DNA of 8,169 bases, taken from an uncultured Actinomycetes bacterium (lineage in GTDB: Bacteria > Actinomycetota > Actinomycetes > Nanopelagicales > Nanopelagicaceae). The number at the start of each line of letters is the position of its first letter. Position 1 is the stretch's first letter. The translations under genes and the position numbers were made by a program. Shown one piece after another: positions 1-6,172 of this stretch. Below the pieces are notes generated by a model. It had not been told where the DNA came from, did not search any database, and saw only the letters and a program-made list of their open reading frames with translations. The stretch is from positions 1 through 8,169 of the forward strand of contig CAIMNT010000079.1 in assembly GCA_903842855.1 (NCBI GenBank). Direction: 5' to 3'.

Positions 1-475
1 CATCCGCACCGACGATTCCGTTATAGAAAGAACCTGCCGTCGGGGACGAGACTTTGAAGATACGCACGAATGAGGCTTTTACATCTGCCACGGTCACTGG
101 TTGACCATTAGAGAACTTGATTCCGCTGCGAAGGGTGAATGTCAAAGTCTTGCCACCATTGCTGAAGACAGGAAGAGCGGTAGCTAGATCTGGAACGATC
201 TGAAATGAGCCCTTTCCATCAGCGTATTTAAATCCAAGAAGTCCGTCATATGAGGCTTGATAAAGCTCCCAATATTGACCGGTGTAGTTGATCTTTGGAT
301 CGAGAGAACCAGCGGCTGCAGCGGCAACGAGAGTGATCGTTCCGCCAGCATGTGAGGCGTCGTATGGCGCCATTCCACCATCTGCAGCGAGCGCAGAGTT
401 GGTGCCGGTTAACATCGATGCGGCAAGTAACGCCGTCGAAATTGTTGATATAAGAATTCTGGACCGTTTACGCAC
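1..475 (-). CDS. Family-5 (oligopeptide-type) ABC solute-binding protein, N-terminal part
   Basis: Reading the minus strand from GTG at 475 gives 158 residues before the window ends, so only about a third of the protein is visible. It begins with a signal peptide: basic MRKRSR, a hydrophobic stretch at about 8-22, and a signal peptidase I site after ALA at residue 30. The mature part has family-5 hallmarks: GTITLV then SLDP near 45-60, YDGLL at 76-80, and TFTLRSGIKFSNGQPVTVADV at about 112-132, which corresponds to the 'F.LR.gvkFsdG.p.tA.DV' block of DppA/OppA-like proteins. These proteins bind peptides, or sometimes nickel, opines or sugars, outside the membrane and deliver them to a DppBC-type permease. 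GTG 475 is chosen because GGAGG lies 6 nt upstream. There is no lipobox cysteine; LTGT at 22-25 resembles a lipobox with Thr in place of Cys. It is divergent from the amidase and only distantly similar to the second binding protein here. Substrate unknown. Confidence 0.9.
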   Translation of the reverse strand, partial: MRKRSRILISTISTALLAASMLTGTNSALAADGGMAPYDASHAGGTITLVAAAAAGSLDPKINYTGQYWELYQASYDGLLGFKYADGKGSFQIVPDLATALPVFSNGGKTLTFTLRSGIKFSNGQPVTVADVKASFVRIFKVSSPTAGSFYNGIVGAD

Positions 476-557
476 GTAGAGCCTCCGATTGAGGGTTGAG
501 GAAAAATGATCCCGTCGTTGCGAAGATTTCCCTAGTCAAGAGTGAGAGGATGTTAAC
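476..557. promoter_or_regulatory. Divergent intergenic region between the first binding protein and the amidase
   Basis: This 82-base gap must hold the 5' ends of two opposite transcripts. On the minus strand, TTGACT at 539-534 is a near-perfect -35 hexamer, but no convincing -10 hexamer lies 16-18 nt from it. On the plus strand, TTGAGG occurs twice (489-494 and 496-501), again without a good -10. GAGAGGA at 544-550 is a plausible ribosome binding site, 7 nt before ATG 558. Because the two genes share so little space, their promoters probably overlap and may be co-regulated; that is inference, and no clear operator palindrome was seen. Confidence 0.4.
482..486 (-). promoter_or_regulatory. Shine-Dalgarno GGAGG that fixes the GTG start of the minus-strand binding protein
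   Basis: On the minus strand, GGAGG is followed by CTCTAC and then GTG at 475. The 6-nt spacing is good, and the GTG directly precedes the basic n-region of the signal peptide. No ATG in this frame upstream gives a better start. Confidence 0.7.
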
Positions 558-1520
558 ATGGCTAAAGAAAATTACAATTCGGAGTCAGCGCTATTCTCGC
601 AGGCGCAGCACTTCCTTTCAAGAGATAACCATAAATTTTCTTTCAGCTCCAATCATCAGCCAGCGTTAGTGGTGGAGCCAGGCGATTTCATTCATGTACA
701 GACGTGGGATTGTTACCGTGGTGCAATTACAAATGAAACAAATGCTCTGCTGCCTATAGATGGCTCGCTGATCAACCCCGCTACCGGGCCTATCTTTATT
801 AACGGTGCACAGCCGGGGGACACTCTCTCTGTCACGCTCCACGATATTCGGCCAGGCGCGCGGGGCGTCGCACGAACGTATCCCGGAGAGGGTCAACTGC
901 AACACTTCCTCACCGCGCCCTACGCTCAATTTTTTGATGTCCGCGATGGAATTGTGACAATGAATGAGAGAGTCTCGTTCAAAGCCGCACCTATGCTGGG
1001 CGTGATAGGCGTTGCCCCTGAATCGGGCGAGATTCCAACGATGCCCGCAGGAAAGCATGGAGGCAATCTCGACAACAATAAGAACACAATTGGTTCCACA
1101 ATTCACCTGCCTGTAAAACACCCAGGTGCTCTACTGGCAATGGGCGATATGCATGCATCTATGGGAGATGGGGAAATCTGTGGCACGGGAATTGAGATAG
1201 CCGGTGATGTACTCATATCGACTCAGCTCATAAAGGGTTTAGGAACTGATTTTCCAGTTACAGAGACGGAAAGTTCTTGGATCACGCACGGAGTAGCGCC
1301 AGTTGAAGATCTTTATAGTGCGATGCGCATTGCTTGTGAAGAGGCCGCCGGACTATTGGTAACTCAATGGGGATTTTCATATGAAGAAGCATTTATTTTT
1401 CTCTCTGTTCAGGGAAATCTTGGAATCGCACAGGCCGTTCATCCTGCGCAAGGAACCGTTATTGCCAAAATGGAGCTTTCAAAAATTTCTGCCTGTCCAA
1501 AACCCTTCAACATTGCTTAA
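558..1520 (+). CDS. Acetamidase/formamidase family amidohydrolase
   Basis: The 320-residue protein matches the FmdA/AmdA acetamidase/formamidase family in its shorter form; the fungal and Methylophilus-type formamidases are about 400 residues. Family blocks appear in order: VEPGDFIHVQTWDC at 39-52, NPATGPIF then GAQPGDTL at 73-90, PMLGVIGVAP at 145-154, GKHGGNLDN at 165-173, GDMHASMGDGEICGTGIE at 196-213, and LSVQGNLGIAQAVHP at 282-296. Members hydrolyse short-chain amides such as formamide and acetamide to the acid and ammonia; many have uncharacterised substrates. The acidic and histidine residues in the GGN.D and GD.HA..GDGE blocks are expected to form the metal/active site (family knowledge). 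There is no signal peptide, so it should be cytoplasmic. ATG 558 has GAGAGGA 7 nt upstream. It is the first gene of the plus-strand series, 8 nt before a peptidase-like hydrolase and upstream of a peptide-type importer, which suggests a role in using imported amides rather than formamide itself. Confidence 0.9.
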   Translation: MAKENYNSESALFSQAQHFLSRDNHKFSFSSNHQPALVVEPGDFIHVQTWDCYRGAITNETNALLPIDGSLINPATGPIFINGAQPGDTLSVTLHDIRPGARGVARTYPGEGQLQHFLTAPYAQFFDVRDGIVTMNERVSFKAAPMLGVIGVAPESGEIPTMPAGKHGGNLDNNKNTIGSTIHLPVKHPGALLAMGDMHASMGDGEICGTGIEIAGDVLISTQLIKGLGTDFPVTETESSWITHGVAPVEDLYSAMRIACEEAAGLLVTQWGFSYEEAFIFLSVQGNLGIAQAVHPAQGTVIAKMELSKISACPKPFNIA

Positions 1521-1528
1521 ATACGTTT

Positions 1529-2431
1529 ATGACAACAAGCGTGATGAATTGGGAATATGGGAGTACTTGGTATCGTGTTGAAGGAGATCTACACAATGGG
1601 CTCACTCCTTTAGTTCTCTTACACGGAGGACCAGGAGCTGCTCACAATTATTTAATTCCCATGATTGACCTCCTTACCTCAAGTGGTCGGGCAGTGGTTC
1701 TCTACGATCAGATTGGGTGTGGGCTCTCCTCTCACCTACCTGATGCACCACAGGAGTTCTGGACTCCCGAGTTATTTATGGAGGAGTTGCAGTTACTGCT
1801 TAACCATCTTGGGATCGCAAATAGTTACGCACTCCTGGGTCAATCGTGGGGCGGGATGCTGGGAATGCAGTTTGCGACTCATAACCCTCTTGGGTTAGCG
1901 GCATTAGTCGTCGCGGATTCTCCAGCAGGAATGGAGATTTGGGTGAGCGAGGCTGCCAAGTTACGTGCCCTACTTCCTGTTGAGGTGGAGGCAACACTTC
2001 AAGAGCACGAGGCAGCTGGGACAACTAGTTCACCTGAGTACATAGCCGCGATGGATGTGTACTACGGCAGGCATCTCTGCCGCGTACCTATGCCACCTGA
2101 TGTAGTTGCATCATTCGCGCAAATTGATGAAGATCCAACGGTCTACCACACCATGAACGGGCCTTCTGAATTCCATTGCATAGGATCGCTCAAGACGTGG
2201 AATATCCATCAGGATCTTCATAAAATCACTGTTCCCACCCTTTTGGTCAGCGGCGCTTACGATGAGGCAACGCCTGCGCTTGTTCAAGAAATTCATCGCA
2301 GAATTCCCGATGTGCTCTGGGAGTTATTCCCCGAGTCTTCTCACATGCCACATGTCGAGGAGCCAGCCCGATTCGCATCGGTAGTCAATGGTTTTCTTGA
2401 GGCAAAAACTTCTTCTAGCGATGTGAGGTAG
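1529..2431 (+). CDS. Proline iminopeptidase / amino-acid amidase-like alpha/beta hydrolase (S33 type)
   Basis: This 300-residue alpha/beta hydrolase has the marks of the proline iminopeptidase group: HGGPG at 32-36 (oxyanion region), YDQIGCGLS at 59-67, nucleophile elbow GQSWGG at 104-109 with Ser106, MNGPSEFH at 209-216, acid Asp245 in SGAYDEATP, and His272 in SSHMPH. All three catalytic residues are present. Relatives either cleave N-terminal residues, often proline, from short peptides (tricorn-interacting factor F1 type) or hydrolyse amino-acid amides such as L-prolinamide; the sequence alone does not separate these. No signal peptide, so cytoplasmic. It starts 8 nt after the amidase stop with no visible Shine-Dalgarno, which suggests coupled translation; ATG 1544 in the same frame is an alternative start that loses only five residues. 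It ends 3 nt before the metallopeptidase start. The next gene's GAGG binding site lies inside its last codons. Confidence 0.88.
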   Translation: MTTSVMNWEYGSTWYRVEGDLHNGLTPLVLLHGGPGAAHNYLIPMIDLLTSSGRAVVLYDQIGCGLSSHLPDAPQEFWTPELFMEELQLLLNHLGIANSYALLGQSWGGMLGMQFATHNPLGLAALVVADSPAGMEIWVSEAAKLRALLPVEVEATLQEHEAAGTTSSPEYIAAMDVYYGRHLCRVPMPPDVVASFAQIDEDPTVYHTMNGPSEFHCIGSLKTWNIHQDLHKITVPTLLVSGAYDEATPALVQEIHRRIPDVLWELFPESSHMPHVEEPARFASVVNGFLEAKTSSSDVR

Positions 2432-2434
2432 GAA

Positions 2435-4465
2435 ATGTCAGATTCCGCAGCGCTCCAAGAATTAAGTGTCAAATTTTGGAGTTGGAGAGCGGCGCAACAG
2501 CCTCGCTCAGGTGACGACATTCCTCGCATCGAGCGACCTATTAACTGGATTCCTCGCTGGTCTGCGGCTGATGTTGCGCGCTACAAAATCGAACTCGCTG
2601 AATTTGAGAGTTCGCTCGCGAAGCTATTTAACATGCAGGAGATTGGTGCAAACACTTCACCATCTGAATGGGTTGATAAAGCCCTTATTCACTCCGCGCT
2701 CTCGCGGGTGAAATGGGAGCTTGAGTACCTAGAAATTTGGAGGCGCCAACCTCGTTTTTACATTGATCAAACTATTGGAGTCATCTTCGACTATTTAACT
2801 CCAGTTGAGATAAACACACAGACCATTGCGGATGTGCGAAGGATCCTCAAAAGTTTTGAAACCACATTAGGTGATGCACGCAGCAATTTAGCGACTAACG
2901 CATACAAGGAATTAGCTCAGGAATCCATAGCCGAACTTGCTAACATCCAGGAGCAATTAAATGCTGTCGGTGAAAATTTACTTCCGTATTTAACTACAGA
3001 AGATAAAGATCTCTTCCTGGAGGATTTCATCATCGCCGGCAATGAGTTGTCAGAATTCCGCGCTTGGTTAATCGAAGCGCTTCCTACTCTTCCCAACTTT
3101 AAACCAATTGGTCTTAGCGGTTTTGAATGGTTCTTGAAGAATGTCGCTTTCAATCCACTCACGCCAACTGAGTTGATTAATATCGGTAATCTGGAATTTG
3201 AACGCGCCATCTTTTTAGAGACCGTAACAAAGAATCGCTACGTAGAATTACCGGAGCCACCACTTCCCGCCTCGGCACAGATCCAGAGTGATGATGAGGC
3301 ACGTTTGGAGCGAGAGGTAAGAGCTTTCTACGAGGAGCAGAATCTACTTACCCAGCCCGATTCACTAGGTGAATACCTCAATGCTCCGCGGCCGAAGTAC
3401 CTAGAGCCAATCCGCTGGCTCGGCGTGAGCGATGATTTAACAGGGCCATCAAGGCTCGATATCAATGGCATTAGTTATGTCCCGGATCCACATCCAGAAC
3501 TCCCCTACTTCTACGCGGCCAACGCCAAAGATCCGCGCGCTGGCATCGTGCATGAGGGCGCTCATTACAAGCAACTGGCGCTCTCCTGGCGGCACGAAAA
3601 CGAGATTCGACGTCACTTCTACGACTCTGGCGCAAATGAGGGAATCGCTTTCTACAACGAAGAGTTGATGCTCGCCGCTGGATTGTTCGCTGATAAGCCG
3701 CACTCCCAGACCTTGATGTACAACTACGCACGCTTGCGAGCGCTTCGCGTCATCATCGATGTTTCGCTGGCGACCGGCCACATGGATATCGAGACGGCAG
3801 CGGAGTTCTTGGCGCACAAGGTGCCGATGGATATGGAGACGGCGCGCGAAGAGGCGGTCTTCTTTGCAGGCTTCCCCGGTCAAGGTATGACTTACCAGAT
3901 CGGTAAAACCCAGATCATTAAGTTGTTGGCCGACGCCTCTCGTGCTAGTACCGCAAAATTCTCGCTCCGTGAATTCCACGATTACCTCTGGAAAAATGGA
4001 AACGTCCCTATCTCATTGTTGCGCTATGAATTGCTAGGCGACTCCAGCGACCTTGAGACCATCACGGGAATCAGTGATGCAAGGGATGTAGAGATCATCT
4101 GGGGCAATGTTCGCAAAATGTTGGATGCCTTTATGGCTAAAAATAGAGCGCTCGCTGATTCATATATCTCCGACGATGTAACTCTCTGGGATTCTGAAGA
4201 GCGCGATCTGGTCTTTACCTTGGTCGGGCTCAATCAACTTCGCGATCGCAGACCAAGTGATGGAAGTGGTCCCGTCATTTTGGGTATCGACAACATCAAA
4301 CCAGTGATCTCGGTACACGGCGATCTGGCCATCGCGCGCTACGAACTGCACGTCCGAACCGAGGGCGGAGTCCACGACGAATATATAAGAAATACAGCGA
4401 TCTGGCGCCGCGAAAACGGGAAGTGGTTGTGCTTCCACAATCACGAGGATAAATTAAATATTTAA
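2435..4465 (+). CDS. DUF885-type zinc peptidase fused to a C-terminal NTF2/SnoaL-like domain
   Basis: The 676-residue protein has two parts. Residues 1 to about 545 look like a DUF885 metallopeptidase: mostly helical, with HEGAH at 373-377 (metal-binding His373, Glu374, His377), then NEGIAFYNEELM at 401-412 supplying the likely glutamate ligand, and GFPGQGMTYQIGK at 479-491, a typical downstream block. Known DUF885 proteins usually carry a longer HExxPGHxxQ motif; here the spacing is the plain HExxH. Residues about 548-676 form a separate domain: a helix (DVEIIWGNVRKMLDAF), DSYISDDVTLWDSE at 575-588, and the ending AIWRRENGKWLCFHNHED at 655-672, which resembles SnoaL/DUF4440/CaMKII-association folds. 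No signal peptide, so cytoplasmic. ATG 2435 follows the previous stop by 3 nt, with GAGG 6 nt upstream. GC is about 42% in 2821-3000 but about 54% in 3541-3720. It is likely a peptidase acting on imported peptides; the role of the added domain is unknown. Confidence 0.82.
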   Translation: MSDSAALQELSVKFWSWRAAQQPRSGDDIPRIERPINWIPRWSAADVARYKIELAEFESSLAKLFNMQEIGANTSPSEWVDKALIHSALSRVKWELEYLEIWRRQPRFYIDQTIGVIFDYLTPVEINTQTIADVRRILKSFETTLGDARSNLATNAYKELAQESIAELANIQEQLNAVGENLLPYLTTEDKDLFLEDFIIAGNELSEFRAWLIEALPTLPNFKPIGLSGFEWFLKNVAFNPLTPTELINIGNLEFERAIFLETVTKNRYVELPEPPLPASAQIQSDDEARLEREVRAFYEEQNLLTQPDSLGEYLNAPRPKYLEPIRWLGVSDDLTGPSRLDINGISYVPDPHPELPYFYAANAKDPRAGIVHEGAHYKQLALSWRHENEIRRHFYDSGANEGIAFYNEELMLAAGLFADKPHSQTLMYNYARLRALRVIIDVSLATGHMDIETAAEFLAHKVPMDMETAREEAVFFAGFPGQGMTYQIGKTQIIKLLADASRASTAKFSLREFHDYLWKNGNVPISLLRYELLGDSSDLETITGISDARDVEIIWGNVRKMLDAFMAKNRALADSYISDDVTLWDSEERDLVFTLVGLNQLRDRRPSDGSGPVILGIDNIKPVISVHGDLAIARYELHVRTEGGVHDEYIRNTAIWRRENGKWLCFHNHEDKLNI

Positions 4466-4466
4466 G

Positions 4467-4513
4467 CCCTAAATAGCCCTAATTGTCCTAAATGTATTGC
4501 CTTTCCCTAATTG
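4467..4513. repeat. Short CCCTAA-type direct repeats upstream of the transporter genes
   Basis: The gap after the metallopeptidase contains CCCTAAAT at 4467-4474, CCCTAATTG at 4477-4485, TCCTAAAT at 4486-4493 and CCCTAATTG again at 4505-4513; a weaker CCCTTA follows at 4516-4521. The CCTAA cores start at 4468, 4478, 4487 and 4506, about one or two helix turns apart. They lie upstream of and inside the candidate promoter, so a regulator binding site is plausible. This is a pattern seen by eye with no known regulator assigned. A 12-bp AT-only palindrome (TTAAATATTTAA, 4454-4465) sits just before, spanning the preceding stop codon. Confidence 0.5.
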
Positions 4514-4525
4514 CGCCCTTACGAT
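4497..4525 (+). promoter_or_regulatory. Candidate promoter for the binding protein-permease operon
   Basis: TTGCCT (4497-4502) and TACGAT (4520-4525) are separated by 17 nt; each matches four of six consensus positions, and the -10 fits the TANNNT form common in actinobacteria. Transcription would begin near 4532, leaving a leader of about 40 nt before TTG 4571 and excluding a start at 4511. An overlapping alternative, TTGTCC (4483-4488) with CCTAAT (4506-4511), also has a 17-nt spacer. No rho-independent terminator was seen between the metallopeptidase and here, so read-through from upstream is also possible. Confidence 0.45.
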
Positions 4526-4559
4526 TCCCGAGTCCAAGATTTTGGGCAGCTAGCGAAAT

Positions 4560-4564
4560 GGAGA
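4560..4564 (+). promoter_or_regulatory. Shine-Dalgarno GGAGA that selects TTG 4571 for the second binding protein
   Basis: GGAGA is followed by ACACAA (6 nt) and then TTG at 4571, which opens a well-formed signal peptide. The longest possible reading, from TTG 4511, has no ribosome binding site and would put 20 ordinary residues before the signal peptide. Confidence 0.6.
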
Positions 4565-4570
4565 ACACAA

Positions 4571-6157
4571 TTGGGAACCCTCAAACTAGGTAGGAATCGA
4601 TTCGCAGCAATCGCCGGCGCGGTAGCTCTCGTCTCTTCCTCCTTGATCCTGCAAACCACCTCAAGCAACGCTGCTTCCGAAAGAGTTCTTGTCATTGACT
4701 CAGAGTTCAATCACAAGACCTTAGATCCACAACGTGAATTTGAAGATGGTGGAAATATGATGGATCGCGCCATCTATGACACCCTATTGACGTTCAAGGG
4801 AAGCGATGCCTCAAAGCCAGTACCTTCGATCGCGCTCTCGTATACCGCAAATGCGGACTCAACGGTCTACACCTTCAAACTGCGTAAGGCTGCCCGCTTC
4901 TCAGATGGCACGCCTCTCACTTCTGCGGATGTGGTTTACTCATTTGATCGCCTGAAGAACATTAAGGGAAATCCTTCATCCTTGATGGATGGCCTCACGG
5001 CAACCGCGCCTGATAAGTACACCGTCATCATTACTGCGGACCAGCCAGACACCGCAGTACCTGTAAAGGTAGCGGGTCCTGAGTTTGGCATCGTCAACAG
5101 CAAGTTAGTAGCCGCTCACGGTGGCTATTCACTAGTAGGCGCAGATACAAAGGACAAGGCCGAGAACTTCCTCAACACAACGTCTGCTGGCAGTGGTCCT
5201 TACATGCTCTCGAAGTTCAGCCTCACAACAGAGGTCGACTTGGTAGCAAACCCTAAGTATTGGGGCGCACAACCTGCTTACTCAAAGATCGTCATCCGCA
5301 ACGTCACTCAGGCTGTACAGGCTCTTGATGTACAAAAGGGTGTAGCAAATATTGCGCTCGATCTCTCACCTAAGCAGACAGATAGTTTGAGCGGAGTGAA
5401 CGTTACTGCTGGTGTGAGCACCACAGTATGGTTCCTCTACTCCAACGCAAACCCAGCAATCTCATCCATCACATCCGATCCAAACTTCCAGAACGCGGTT
5501 CGTTACGCTCTGAATTATTCGGATCTGACAGCATTTGCGGGCAAGGGATCAATCCAGGCTGCTGGAATCATTCCATCTGCATTCCAGGGCGCTCTCAAGC
5601 CAGCCGACGCAACCAAGCAGAACATCGCACTTGCTAAGGCCGACCTTGCGAAGACCGCTTACAAGGGTGAGCCAATCGGTCTGCGCTACTGGGGTGGCGG
5701 CGCTTGGGAAGGCATCTCCTTCGATGACTTTGCAACCGTTATCTCCTCACAACTCGCCGCCGTTGGCATCAACCTCAAGTTGGAGCCGACTCCAGTCGGG
5801 GACGCTCTGACTACCTACCGCAACGGAACTGACACCATGGGACTTTGGTTCTGGGGTCCAGATTGGCCAGATTCCAGCAACTACAGCACCAACTTCGGTC
5901 CTGGTGAAAAGGTTGGTCTTCGTGCCGGTTGGGCTGCAAACGCTGCTCCGGATATCACAAAGTTGATCAACGCAGTTGCCATCGAGTCAGATGCCAAGAA
6001 GCGCGCTGCTCAATACCGTCAATTCCAATTGGATCTCAATGCGAACTCACCATTTATCCCATTGATCCAATCGCCTGCAATCTTGGTATCAACTAAGAAT
6101 GTAATCGGAATTGCAACGAACCCAATCTGGAAAGTTAACCTAACTGAACTGAAGTAA
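4571..6157 (+). CDS. Family-5 (oligopeptide/dipeptide-type) ABC solute-binding protein
   Basis: From TTG 4571 the protein is 528 residues, normal for DppA/OppA-like binding proteins. It begins with a signal peptide: basic KLGRNR at 5-10, hydrophobic FAAIAGAVALVSSSLIL at 11-27, and cleavage after SNA at 34. No lipobox cysteine is present, so it is predicted to be secreted rather than a lipoprotein. Family-5 blocks: LDPQREFEDG at 51-60, YDTLLTF at 69-75, and FKLRKAARFSDGTPLTSADVVYS split across 102-124; GLWFWGPDWPD at 424-434 is the usual C-lobe motif. It binds substrate outside the membrane and hands it to the permeases encoded next. Peptides are the likeliest ligand given the cytoplasmic peptidases upstream, but family 5 also covers nickel, opines and oligosaccharides. 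Its third-position choices look more uniform (many AAG, CTC, AAC) than those of the enzyme genes, which fits high expression. A TTG start at 4511 would add 20 residues but lacks a binding site. A strong hairpin follows 33 nt after its stop. Confidence 0.93.
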   Translation: MGTLKLGRNRFAAIAGAVALVSSSLILQTTSSNAASERVLVIDSEFNHKTLDPQREFEDGGNMMDRAIYDTLLTFKGSDASKPVPSIALSYTANADSTVYTFKLRKAARFSDGTPLTSADVVYSFDRLKNIKGNPSSLMDGLTATAPDKYTVIITADQPDTAVPVKVAGPEFGIVNSKLVAAHGGYSLVGADTKDKAENFLNTTSAGSGPYMLSKFSLTTEVDLVANPKYWGAQPAYSKIVIRNVTQAVQALDVQKGVANIALDLSPKQTDSLSGVNVTAGVSTTVWFLYSNANPAISSITSDPNFQNAVRYALNYSDLTAFAGKGSIQAAGIIPSAFQGALKPADATKQNIALAKADLAKTAYKGEPIGLRYWGGGAWEGISFDDFATVISSQLAAVGINLKLEPTPVGDALTTYRNGTDTMGLWFWGPDWPDSSNYSTNFGPGEKVGLRAGWAANAAPDITKLINAVAIESDAKKRAAQYRQFQLDLNANSPFIPLIQSPAILVSTKNVIGIATNPIWKVNLTELK

Positions 6158-6172
6158 GAATCCGTTAGTTAC

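Noticed and set aside
288..479. Plus-strand open frame (63 codons) over the left binding protein
   Set aside because: It is a shadow of the signal peptide and N-terminus of the minus-strand gene, which has a ribosome binding site and clear family motifs.
511..539. TTGACT at 539-534 (minus strand) as a full sigma-70 promoter for the left binding protein
   Set aside because: The -35 match is excellent, but the hexamers at 16-18 nt spacing (for example GACGGG) do not resemble a -10 box, so only a generic divergent regulatory region is listed.
666..1121. Minus-strand open frame (151 codons) opposite the amidase
   Set aside because: It is antisense to conserved amidase motifs, and its product is low-quality, with scattered Cys/His and no family pattern.
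3449..3979. Long minus-strand open frame (176 codons) opposite the metallopeptidase catalytic region
   Set aside because: It lies wholly antisense to a well-supported gene in its GC-richer half, where reverse-strand stops are scarce, and its translation has no recognisable domain.
4467..4521. CCCTAA copies as telomere-like or CRISPR-type repeats
   Set aside because: There are only four or five imperfect copies of 6-9 bases in a 55-base promoter gap, with no spacer structure and no linear-end context.
4511..4570. TTG 4511 as the start of the second binding protein
   Set aside because: It has no ribosome binding site, lies upstream of the predicted transcription start, and would add 20 non-signal residues before a normal signal peptide; TTG 4571 has GGAGA at 6 nt.
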